Positions 50,227 through 61,068 of a stretch of DNA of 64,000 bases are shown piece after piece. Origin of the DNA: Pholiota molesta (taxonomy: Eukaryota > Basidiomycota > Agaricomycetes > Agaricales > Strophariaceae); the NCBI GenBank assembly GCA_014925825.1, contig JACGCK010000025.1:248001-312000 (forward strand), read 5' to 3'. The position numbers and the translations under genes were made by a program. A model generated the notes under the pieces. It worked only from the letters and a program-made list of their open reading frames with translations, was not told where the DNA came from and did not search any database. How positions within the stretch are numbered: the first letter of the stretch is position 1; each line of letters begins with the position of its first letter.

Positions 50227-50296
50227 CATCACCTAGTGCCACTACACCGGCCTGACCAGGCCATCATCGAGTCCCAAGATACTCTATTAGGACGCT
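50227..50296 (+). repeat. Diverged 70-bp start of a fifth unit
   Basis: After unit 4 the words CATCACC, CTACACCGGCCTG, GAGTCCCAAGATACTCT and AGGACGCTC repeat, in order, the first 70-80 bp of the unit with substitutions and small gaps. Similarity then stops abruptly. It marks the right boundary of the array, and suggests that this short segment was originally attached to the upstream side of the kinetochore-like gene. Confidence 0.8.
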
Positions 50297-51195
50297 CAAA
50301 TCAATATATCATTTACTTTACTTTGAAGCCTAAAGTTTTGAACGAATACGAGACGATTGACCAAAACCGTTGAAGCAACTGCTCAGTGAGTGCTCCAAAA
50401 CGCCGCAAAGACACTTGTATAATCGAGTTACTAAGAGCGAGACGCAGTCGGTTCCTTCAGAATATTGTGGGTCAGTTATACGCAGCTTGCGTTATCCTTG
50501 ATATTAATGTATACGAAACATCCACCAGCGTCAGATATCTAAAGTCTTGGCCAATTTCTTGCGCGACCAATTTCTTGCCGCCTTTCAGCGCCTTTCCTTG
50601 AGCCCTTGAACGAAACAAGTGGAAAACCAATCACTCCGATGACTAAAATTGATGGTGTGTACATATTGTGGATTCCCTATATTCATCACAGATGTTATTT
50701 AAAGATGCCACTGTACTTGCAGGCAATTCTGCTCAGGCAGCTGCTGAGAAACTTGAGACGGTTTCAGGTACCTTGAATTATCTCCGCATACGAATTGTTA
50801 TAAATTAAAGTTTCGGCCAAATTCCACAAGAGTTCACGTACATGCAGCCAAGTGCTCAAAGTTCACGAACGGCCTTCATCCCCGCCGACCAGAGTGAGGA
50901 ACAAAATCTAGACCGAGTCTGCACACAAAACATTGATCTGAATTCGATTTCCTAGACATTGCATTTCACACGTCGGCCAGCAAAGGAGGTACTTATGTTA
51001 AAAGACGAAATATGACATTCTCCTCGTATTGACTATCCTTTTTTTTATTTTTATTTTATAGATATGGCCTCCATTCACTCCTCGGGTTCTGGTCAGCTAC
51101 CTATCTCTACCAGTCCAAAGCCTTCGAGTTGAGCAGCCATCCGTCTAAAGGCTCTGCTGTCAGTAAACTCCGCTAAACAAACTCCTCTAGCAGGA
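50297..51195. other. Unique region between array and alpha-galactosidase
   Basis: No gene is firmly supported. Short exon-like pieces occur: an ATG at 50640 (TKIDG, then a GT donor) can be joined to NSAQAAAEKLETVS at about 50724-50768 and on to a short open tail near 50846, giving a peptide under 40 residues. I cannot tell whether this is a real small gene or a relic. The last 200 bp hold the promoter and 5' end of the next gene, including a T-rich tract near 51040. Confidence 0.35.
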
Positions 51196-53812
51196 ATGAA
51201 GGCCCTTAGGGATAAACTCATGAAACATCGCGTCGTAGTCGTTTTCACCCCCTTCACAATCGTTATGACCGCCGGCTTCATCGCTTTCGCCGCGTTGCTT
51301 GGGTCTTGGGCTACATCCCCTAGGTCTCAAGCAACAGCCGCCGCGGCCTCTGGTTTTGACCAGCAAGGTGTCGGTCGATTACCATGTAAGATTGATCTTC
51401 CGGAAGTGTACGAAGTGTTCGCGTCGTTACTAAACCATTCCCTCTAGTTATGGGGTATAATACATGGAACGCTTATGGCGTGCGTAATTATAGTTCCATA
51501 CGTTTCCCGGCGTTCTGACGCCGAAATAGTGCAACATCAACGAAACAGTTGTGTTGGACACGGCGCAACGTATGAAGTCTTTAGGATTCTTGGTAATTGT
51601 CCTTGCTACTCGTCTATTTGGGTTGATCTTATGATGCCTTCCAGGATGTTGGCTATAATTATGTCAATCTCGACGACTGTTATTCTGAGAAGAACAGGAG
51701 CGCTTCCGGTGACATCGTTGCGAGTCCGTAAAATTTCTTCGTTGTAACGTTCCCTCTCAACTAACCATCACCTTCTTAGACAAAGCCAATTTTCCATCTG
51801 GAATGAATGCTTTAACGGATAAAATCCATGCGCTGGGATTGTGCGTACCTCGGGCCTTCTGAATATCCGAAGCTTAGCTTACGAAATTCTCATAGCAAAG
51901 CTGGGATTGTAAGAGATCCTTTGAGATTAGAATTCATGATTGTTTGAACATATCCTATACATCAGTATAGTAATTCTGGCTGGTTTACCTGTCAAGAATA
52001 CCCCGGATCATATCTTAACGAAGAAAGGTGCGTATTCTTACCTACCACAACTTTTTACGACTGAATTGTTTGCGTAGAGATATCAAGCTCTTCCAAGACT
52101 GGGGCTTCGAGTTATTAAAGTGAGTCGCAGATAAGCAATGATTTCCCCTACGATACTCACTTGAAAACACGCCGGTATATAGATACGACAACTGCGCAAG
52201 TAAGGCCTCGAGTTCCAGACTATTTTTGTTGACCCGCTATTAATATCAATGACTATACAGTCCCTTACGATGAGATCATCAAGGAGGGGATGATTGGAAG
52301 TAAGTATTTTTGTCGTTCATATCTGTCCTATTGATGGTGTGAGCCAGAATTCACTCGAATGTCAAATGCTATCAAAAAACTTAGCGAAGAAACCGGCAAG
52401 CCTCCCATGCTCTTCTCCCTTTGCCAATGGGGCAGGGTAAGAAAAAAGCTTCATGGCCGCCTTACCCGACAATGATTTAGCGCTACATACCTCTTTTAGA
52501 ATGAACCATGGCTTTGGGCTAGAACGTTGGGACAGAGCTGGAGGGTAAGCTTATTTTACCTTTAATGTCAACCTTAAAAAATCAGATTAATCTATGATGA
52601 TTTCTAGACAACGAATGATACTTGTAAGTTACTTGAATGCTTCTTTGTCAATGAGCCTATCTTATAACTTCGTTCAAGGGCCAGCATGGGCCGCCGTTGC
52701 GACCATCTTAAACCAGTATGGGATTTCTCTATCTACGCAGTATGGAGGCTCACGACTTCTGTGGCAAGGAATTCATTTTATTCCTGGGCGTCTGATTTTT
52801 ATGGCCACAATGACCTTGATATCGTAAGAGATGCTACCATCGTTCATCATATTTCTCATACGATCTAATCCAATCACGTTTAAGCTTGAAGTGTAAGCTC
52901 ACGGTATCCTCGTCATTTCCTTTCTCCCCTTCTGATCCAATATGCATTTAGTGGCAATGGGGATCTTACGTTTGAAGAGGCAAAGTCTCATTTCACAGCA
53001 TGGGCGTTTATGAAATCTCCTTTGTTGATCGTAAGAGTCCATGCTTTTTCGCCTGCGACTAAATTTACTAATGCCACAACTAGGGCACCGACGTACGTTG
53101 TTCCGTCGTAATTGAGATATTATTGCTGAATTGGCTGTGTTAGTTGCCTTCCATCACGGCGGAAACGGTATCCCTCCTCAAAAACACAGAGATCATCGCG
53201 ATCAACCAGGATCCTGTATTCGGGACTTCAATCTCACCTTTTAAATGGGGAATCAACGTCAGTATTCAGACTACCGATCAGAGGCTTTATAATCTTAACC
53301 CAATGTCATGGATCATTAACATTTCCGATCCAGCCGGACTGGACATCCAATGCCACCCATCCAGCGCAGTATTGGAGTGGCCAGAGCCAAAACGGTACCA
53401 TATTTATGCTTGTCAGTGGGCTGTTATTTCCGCTTCTTCGCATAGGGAATCCACGACTAACGCGGATGGATACGCTTAGCTCAATACGTTGGATACGCCG
53501 TCCGATATGTTTTTCCGCCTGGTCGAATCTCCATGGATTCGAGCTGGTCGACAATACTCAGTCCGGGTTCGTCGTCACTTCCTGCGTGTTCTTATCAGGT
53601 ATCGTGAAAGGCTGACGTGCGACTTGCAGGACTTGTGGGCACATACGGATAACGGGACGGCCGTCCGGAACTTGACGGTGAAGGCCGTACCTGCGCATGG
53701 GGTGGTGGCTTTACTTTTGAAAGATGCTGGTGACGAACCAGCAGGCACAATGCCTCCCTGCTCGACGTTGGAGTCGTGTATGGGGCAGGACGGCACGAAA
53801 ATTGATGCTTAA
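51196..53812 (+). CDS. GH27 alpha-galactosidase, 465 aa, 22 exons
   Basis: The enzyme removes terminal alpha-1,6-linked galactose from oligosaccharides and galactomannan. Exons: 51196-51385, 51448-51479, 51530-51592, 51645-51723, 51780-51840, 51896-51908, 51966-52027, 52078-52119, 52183-52199, 52261-52299, 52348-52436, 52500-52544, 52608-52623, 52679-52715, 52769-52823, 52885-52892, 52952-53030, 53084-53092, 53144-53257, 53334-53411, 53480-53566 and 53630-53812. The frame is open throughout. Family marks: MGYNTWNAYG, VNLDDCY, LLKYDNC (nucleophile Asp about 183), LFSLCQWGR, FYGHNDLDI (acid/base Asp near 277-279), AWAFMKSPLLIGTD and IAINQDP, then a C-terminal beta domain. A hydrophobic segment at about residues 12-33 could be a signal peptide or membrane anchor. 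A second in-frame ATG is at 51220. The donor after exon 4 (GTCCGT) is weak. Confidence 0.9.
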
Positions 53813-54302
53813 TTGTATTCCGGCAGGCCGCAAATGACGACGACGATGACGAGACAACCTATGCACAAAAGGAGCCATGATATTTTCGACACCAAGGCAT
53901 TTCGGCCTTACCTATTGTGGTGCAGTATGTACGTATGTAGTACCTGTACACAATCCAACTTTTAAGGTCAAAATAACCGTTGCTTTCCCATTCTTCAGAA
54001 AATTTATACTATGTACGTGGAATACCGAGAAATAAGATATGATGCATATGGCGCGTAAGTAAAAAAACAAATGCTATGGTACAGGATTTATTGATAAGAC
54101 AGGGCATGACGGATATGTATCAAAAATGCGAAAATGATTGTCAAAGCTGGGTGGGACTTGAGGCGAGCAGACAGAGCGGGGGTATAGAGGATGGGTATAG
54201 AGTGGTGTTATATTTGATCAGATTAATGTAGTGGGTGTTTCGAGTGTAGACGGGATGAGAATTAAACGGAAGCGAATGTCCCTATTCATCGACGTCGGTG
54301 TA
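53813..54302. other. Convergent intergenic region
   Basis: The stop codons of the plus-strand alpha-galactosidase and the minus-strand Tup1-like gene face each other across 490 bp. It must hold both 3' untranslated regions. AT-rich words such as GAATACCGAGAAATAAG may serve in polyadenylation; nothing else stands out. Confidence 0.5.
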
Positions 54303-56675
54303 TCAGCTGAATAAATCCTTCATCCGTTTATAGGAAAGCTCTGACGTACAAATACGGGCTGTGGAATCACCACTGCCAGTGGCAAACATACCTCCAAGAG
54401 GACTAGCATGCAGCGCAATGACTATAGGCAATCATCGCATCATTAAAAAGGTGTGGACAGGCCACAAGGCAAATTCCTCACCTGAATTCTTATGTCCCTG
54501 TAGGGTGAATTGAAGGTCGGCATTTCGGGCATCCCATAAGCTAACACTGCGATCTTTGGATCCCGAGATGATCCACCGGCAATCAGGCGTAATCGAGGTG
54601 GACAAAACGAAGTCCTGAACGGTGGGTGGGCATCGGTATGGTGATGTCAATTCGAAGACGCTGAGATATAATGCCAAGACTTACGTTGTGACCCTTGAAA
54701 GAAATGCACGGACAATTTGCAATAGGATAGCGCCGTCTCTGGACAGTGGCAGATGGGGGATTGGCAATGTTTTGGAGGATGGGGGTGATATCCCATAGCT
54801 TCAGCTGCTTATCCAGACTTCCAGTGATCAGTCCCCTGCCGTCAGGAGTGAACGATACACTGTATACACTGTTGTCATGGCCTTGGAGCGTGTCGACGAG
54901 CTCTACCGTATTGATATCATATATACGCACGATGGTGTCCATACAGCCCGCGGCCACCAGCTTACTATCTGGGGAAATCGAAATAGAGGTAATTCCTTGC
55001 TCGAAGTTTTGGCTGTCCGTGCTGAGGTAGATCATCTGAGATGTCCGTTCTTGGAGATCCCAAATCCACATCGTCTTGTCGCTGAGCCGGATACGATATA
55101 CCGCCCATTCCGCGAAAATCCAGAGAATAGATTTCTTCCTTATGGCCCTTGAGTGTACGAACAATCTTTCGGGCTTCGATGTCCCATATCTTAAAGACCA
55201 ATAGCATCAGCTAATTGTGACAGATCCAAGACGGAAATCAGTAGACACACCCTAATCTCTGTATCTTCTGATCCTGTGGCAAGCAACTTCCCATCCGGAC
55301 TAAACTTCACACTTCTGATGTAATAATCCTTCGTTTGGACCCCTTCTCTGGCGCTGGTGTCGGCGGTTCGGGATCTGGAAGAATACTAGAATGGGATGAT
55401 AAATCAATGACTTCTACTTCGGCCAGGTCAGGATGCAAAGTTCGCACCAGATCCTGTGCCCGTCTGCACGTTGTACAAGTGTGTCGAGTTTTTGCATCCT
55501 GTCGCCAATAGTTTCCCATCGGGGGAGAATCGTATGCAGCATATGACGCTGCGCATTTCCATTTCGGAGATGAGATAATATTGACGATAGCAGAGCCTGT
55601 TTAACTCACCTGCTGTGAGTAAAGGTGTGCACGAGGTCGATAGCAAGCGCCTTTGCAACTTTCGGGTTGCACATCACTTGCCAATCCTTCGTAAGCTCCG
55701 GCAGAACAGGATGTCGTGGAAGAGCTTTGTGAGCCTGGTCTCTATCCCTAAGTCTCGTTCCGCCGGCCCCCTGGCATGATACCTCTGGAGAGCGATGAAG
55801 TCCAAGAGAATTGGGCGAGGGAAGGCGCCTGGCAGAACTAGAGGAGCTAGCGTTTTGCGACTGCGGCCCCATCGGTGGCGGTAGATACGAATCTATTGAC
55901 GAGTTAGTAACAACACAGTGAGTACTATATGGGCTATAGAATTGGATTACCGGGATGATCCTTCCCTGACTTGTGTCTTTTGCCAGCACGATGATCGAAC
56001 AGGCGCTCCGAATTTCGATTCGCGTCCCTTCCTTTGATTGGATGCTTTGAAACTCTCAACGCGGGCCAGAGACGAGGAAGACGGAGGACGGTCAGTACGG
56101 CTGCTAGCAGGGCGGCCATGTGGATCGGCAGAGGCGGGAAAGTTAGGTGGCTCGAGATTGTTTGAAGGAGGGCGCAACAACGTTGGGAAGGAAGTTTCAG
56201 GAGGTCTCCCTAAGTCGTAGCGTAGATTCGACCTTTCGGTCTGCAGTTGATATGCCTCGTCTTCATATTTGGCTAGTATACGGCTATGTTGGATTTCCAG
56301 CTCATACAAGGAGCTCCGGACCGTATTGAGTTCCGTCATTTGCGAATTCACTGGAATGAGTTGCTGCGAGTTCAATATGTCTGGAAAGTAGACATAGAAA
56401 CAGAATAAGGTGGCACACCAACATTTAACTTCAAGCTCGTCTCTCTCATTGCGTACTCCCTCTAGTTCGGCGACCAACAATTTATACTCGCTCTTGATTG
56501 TATCCAGAGAATCAAAAGCGAGGCACGGCCTTGAGGGGTCGCCGTAGTGGTGTTTGTGCGGATAGGTGTGGGTTGCATAGGTCGATGCTGAGGAAGTGAC
56601 TGTCAAGTTGCTATATCGGCGGAGCACAGCTCGACAATGACTAACGTTATACACTGGGCCTATATTGGCGCACAT
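54303..56675 (-). pseudogene. Tup1-like WD40 corepressor gene with frame breaks
   Basis: Tup1 is a general transcriptional corepressor. Exon blocks: 56423-56675, 55951-56350, 55610-55892, 55251-55548, 54685-55189, 54482-54614 and 54303-54421. The N-terminus has the Tup1 tetramerisation helix (LDTIKSEYKLLVAELEGV, SQMTELNTVRSSLYELE). Next come a Pro/Ser/Arg-rich linker and DWQVMCNPKVAKALAIDL, then WD40 repeats: [96 protein letters not shown] and GGMFATGSGDSTARI. The frame is broken in exon 54685-55189: one base is missing after SLDF (a T run near 55117) and one near 55084 (GCTCAGCGAC where GGCGAC is expected). There are further frame shifts in the linker and near 55340-55450. Either these are deletion errors in the sequence or it is a decayed paralogue. 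Confidence 0.75.
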
Positions 56676-56826
56676 GATCTATTCCGCAACGGAGCTCCTG
56701 AGGGCTGGTTCGATAGTAGAGGACGGGTTCTTGAGGAGATGGGATTTGGGGCAAGGGGAGGGGGAGAGGAAAGCACAGTTATCAAAGGAAAAGGGGCGCG
56801 TGGGGGAAAGAAGGGGTTCTTGCATT

Positions 56827-57382
56827 TCATTCCAGAGTAATTATATACTCTGCCATAGCACTTATGAAATAGCCGGGTGATTTAGCTATCGTCAGATGAG
56901 ATCGCAGGAGATTGGTGATGATGTTGCAAAATATCTGTCTTGCCGCCGGGTTTACTTTCGTAAACACGACAGGTACGCCGAATTGCTCCATGGCCATAGT
57001 CGAGATAGGCAAAATATACCTCCGTTTTTTCAATGATTTTAGGCGCCTGGCGCTGCTCTTAGTGGCATCTGGAAACAAGAGGTATGTGATCTGGCGAAAA
57101 TCGATGATTTGGACAGTGGCAGTTTTGGAGATGACGGTCTTCGTTAGATCGCCGACATACCGCTCCGTCGTTTCCGGCACAAAGCATCGTAGATGTAAGT
57201 ACCCATTTGTCGGGCTGTACTAGAGAATAGGTAGGATCATGGATGCTGGAGATCCAGATCCAGTGGGATGTCTTCTGCCCAGTTCTCGACGGGACAGTGA
57301 CTCGGAGCGCAACAAGTTCCGCAGTATGAACCTTGGTGAATGGTGATATGGTGCCAGAAAAGCTTCTCCGGCCACTAAACAA
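56827..57382 (-). CDS. Hypothetical protein, exon structure uncertain
   Basis: Two minus-strand blocks can be joined. The first, up to about 57380, reads GRRSFSGTISPFTKVHTAEL and TSHWIWISSIHDPT. The second, 56827 to about 57219, reads YLHLRCFVPETTERYVGDLT, IIDFRQITYLLFPDATKSSA, KKRRYILPISTMAMEQFGVP, VFTKVNPAARQIFCNIITNL and ends ISAMAEYIITLE. The even residue composition looks like a folded protein, but I do not recognise the family and no start codon is fixed. Confidence 0.4.
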
Positions 57383-60300
57383 TAATTACCAAGTTCTAAG
57401 CGAACACGTTAAAATAAACAAATCATGCTCCGAGATCCCCTGACTGTCCGGCGGACGTTCTGGAATCTGCATGCTATGTATGAACGATTGCACTTACTTA
57501 AATAGCATTCTTGACCCCCAAGTCGACAAAGAAATAACCTTGACAGAAGTTGACAAAAGCCGACAAAGGACGGAAACAAATTCGATTGGCCAAGATCCCA
57601 TCAATTCCCAAATTGGGTAATTAAGTTTAACCTCCGAGCCGGCACTACTCGGCGCCTCCAACCGGCAGAACTTTTTGGAATTCCGCCGACGCAAGTCGGT
57701 ATATGCCGTGTGAAGGGTCCGAGAAGTATCTGCCCCAAATCTACTTTTGCAAGTACACATGAGGTCAACGGCAGTTCTGTACCTGCTTAAGGAGACATGG
57801 ACAGCTAGGATACAGAAGGATACAGATATGCATTCAAGATTTTGTACATTCTTATGGGAATGGTTGCCTGATCCCGTGGTTTTGTGCCTTTGATATAGCC
57901 GATGTCAAAGGCTTACAAGGGCCTGACTGCTAAGCAGATTTTGGTTCAAAACATGAAGATTTCCTTCAGACTCGGATGATGAGGGTGAGACACTGAATTT
58001 TGACAGGCAATGATGTTGCATTCTCCATACATGAAGGCCGTAACGCAGGTTGAAAACTGCGTGCGACGGCGTCACTTTTCAAGTCCTCGGACTCATCTCT
58101 GAAGGCAACTTTGCCGGACAAATCCAGATACAATCATGGGAACGCCGTATTTTGGTTCCGTGATGCTTGGCGCTGCTTGGCGTACATATGTATAATATAA
58201 GATCTGCTATAAATATCTCAATATACTTCCACTAATACTTAGATAAACTAAATTATAGAACACTCGAATGGAATATCCATCTCTCGGACAATACTATAAG
58301 CACTTAGCCCAAAACACATTGAGATATGTACATAGCTGGAATCGATGGGGGCGAGGATCTATGTTGTCGATCCTTTTCGACCGAGCTATGCTTCGGCATG
58401 CACAAGTAAAGAAAAGACCACTATGGCACTACCTCAGTAGTACCTATTATTTATATATCTTGCAGTGAAGAAGCGTGTTACCTGTTGGATATTCCCAAGG
58501 TGGAAGTAATTTCGCACAACTTAGTGGGAAAGAAGCTTGTTCCTTTCTGAATGCACCAGCTGACATTCGGAGAGAGATGTCGTAATCTGTGGGGTAGATT
58601 ATACTTAGGTACGATTGGGGTACGATGCTTTTACGATGCTCTGGCTTTAGCTCATCCCATGTGCCAAGCTGCTTCAAGACAACATGCCATCTCGCAGATC
58701 TTCATCGTTATGATAGGTGTTTTGTTTATCGTTCTCTGTTTCTGAACAGACTTATGTTCTGCTGTGCAAATTAATTTCGCAATGTCCGAAAACCGCCATG
58801 ATTCATGAATTGAAATGCTATTAGCCCCTTCGGTCGATCTTGTGGCCAAAGCTTGGGGAGACCTTTGGGCCTTAGACCCATGCCGAGTCCCCGACTCCCC
58901 GAGAGATCAATAATTATCAATTAATGTCAGGCAATTACCTGGGCAGAAGCGGACAGATGCCAAATACACTGCGCGGCCTTGCGCGGCGTGACGGGGCAGT
59001 TATCCCATTGGGATAAACATATCATTGATGTCATAGACGGTTATAATTAAATCTCTTGTTTTGAGCGCTCGAGCTCCCAGACAGCATGTGGTGCATTCTG
59101 TGAGAGTGTCGCCCAAAACCTTTCAGTATCGGTGTTCGCCGGGACTGAAATTTCAATGATGGTCTATTCAAATTCGCATTCCTGGTCTCTTGATCACGGC
59201 GGCGCCCATCATCCCGGTGTATGAAATATAATAACATACCATCTATTAGGGCCCAATATCCTGGAGATGAACAGCTTAGTTGAAAAAGCGCGTTGGAGAT
59301 GTCTAGTACTTCTTAATGCCACGGCCTTTGGGCACTCAGGGTGAGCCTTGTAGTCGCGGAACGGTCTTCCGATTGCCCTGTCCCAGTGATGCAGACACAT
59401 CTTGGCCGCCACCGTGTAGTGGGTCATTTTATTACGATAGAAACAGGACGGAGGCAGGTGGGTTCCTCTGACATGTCGGAGGGGGTCCCCTGATCATCAT
59501 TGCGCCTACATTCCGAGCAAGCGACGTGCGTGCCACAAGCTGAATGATGTCCTCCGAGGTCCCTTCTCTACCGACTCAACACGCCTTCGCAGATGTGATC
59601 CGTGGTAAATAGAGCGGTCAATTCGTCGCTGACCTGATCGGTACAAGACACCGTAGCCTAATAAGAGTATTATAAGGTGGTGGGGAAATAGTCGCCCGAG
59701 CTCCGGTACAAAAGGATTGCTAAAATAGCTCGCGCTGATGCGCCGGAGGGAGAGGAAGTTTACTCAACTCTCTATATATAACCTTTCACAAAACAAGAAT
59801 ACCTGTCAACACTTAACTTCACAAGCATAAGCCCAAATGGAATATAGATACTTACTTTCCCGAGCATTCTGAGCAGTTCCCGGATGATCCCATGACAGCA
59901 AACATTTTCCGGGTTTAGAGGTATAAGTGGATCGGCAGGAATGATAATAGTTAACTGTGCATCCATAAAGCAGATACGGATACCATAAAGGAATTATACA
60001 GAGGATGCACCGCAAATCGATAGCGAGATAATAGCCGTGCAAGCTTGGTGCAAGCACGCAAAAGGTCAGAAACACAAGAAATCTGGCCAATAATAGCTTG
60101 CGAAATGGTCATTGGCTGGAGCCTAACAGTTATCCCTATCTATTGCCCTACAGCCTTCCTTGGACGGTGGTGCCTTAGATGAATTTTTAGTGATCTACAC
60201 GGTAAGTTATGTTAAGATTAAGTCAGTTTACTCACGGGCTCCCGTAAAAAGGCGATATAGGTACCCCAACTACCAGCGACTATTGAATTATAACAATTTG

Positions 60301-61068
60301 GCGACAAGATGCTGAGAGACTCACAGATATCGCAAATTTGAGTATCGAGATAGGATTAGTTTCGCCAGCGCGGACTGGGAAAACGATTACATTAGCGGCC
60401 GACCCCGCAGAGCGGAAAAGAAGGAGACTCTGAAATATCAGCGGGTCGCGCACTTATAGTATACTAGAAGGTTTTTCCAATTTCCAGGGAGAAGACAGTT
60501 ACGAAGCCGCGAACATGTCAGAACTTGCAGAACGAGGGCGTCAATTGATAATGAGGAAACACCACTAGCCCTAGTCCCAATACTTACGCCTTGCCGTGGT
60601 CAATCGCGGGACCAGATGTAGAAACCTTCATATGATAGTCTCCGGCACCGTCTTTGCCTATCTATCTTGGAGAGTTGCTTGACACTTTCAGCCAGGCCCT
60701 GAGAGGAATGAATGCGAAGGACGCCAATTGGCTGGACTTGGATGCGCCTATTGGAGAGTGTCACTGACTGATATGAGAATGGTGTAGCATGTGCGATATG
60801 ATCCAGGTCTGGACCGTCTGGTAGATCCCCAGACTTGCAGAGCCTTAGCGCTCGATATGCTTCCCGTAAGTAGTTCAGTTTGCGGATCGAACGTTGCCTG
60901 TCCTGACATCGATAAGGATGGCGATGACCCTCGAGAATCAGCCACAGGGCCCCGAGGGATTAGAGATGAATCGATGACGCGCTAGCTCAGTATGGGCTAT
61001 ATGGATGTTTATTAAGAATGCTCTACTTGTCAATACACGCACGTCTTGGACTTTGTACTATGTGGATG
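57383..61068. other. 3.7 kb without a supported gene
   Basis: Open frames here are short (under about 95 codons) and lack motifs or splice partners. Some minus-strand frames near 57494-57760, 59209-59427 and 59772-60090 have plausible composition but no recognisable family. No RNA gene, inverted repeat or mobile element was recognised. It may hold diverged genes with many short exons that cannot be assembled by eye. Confidence 0.4.

Noticed and set aside
59209..59427. Minus-strand frame starting THYTVAAKM, resembling the start of a small mitochondrial ATP synthase subunit
   Set aside because: The likeness covers only about ten residues; the rest does not fit and no exon joins it.
59806..60090. 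Apparent secreted small protein or pheromone precursor
   Set aside because: The frame starts at TTG, and the nearby ATG frame (DAQLTIIIP) has no CaaX end, so a mating pheromone is not supported.
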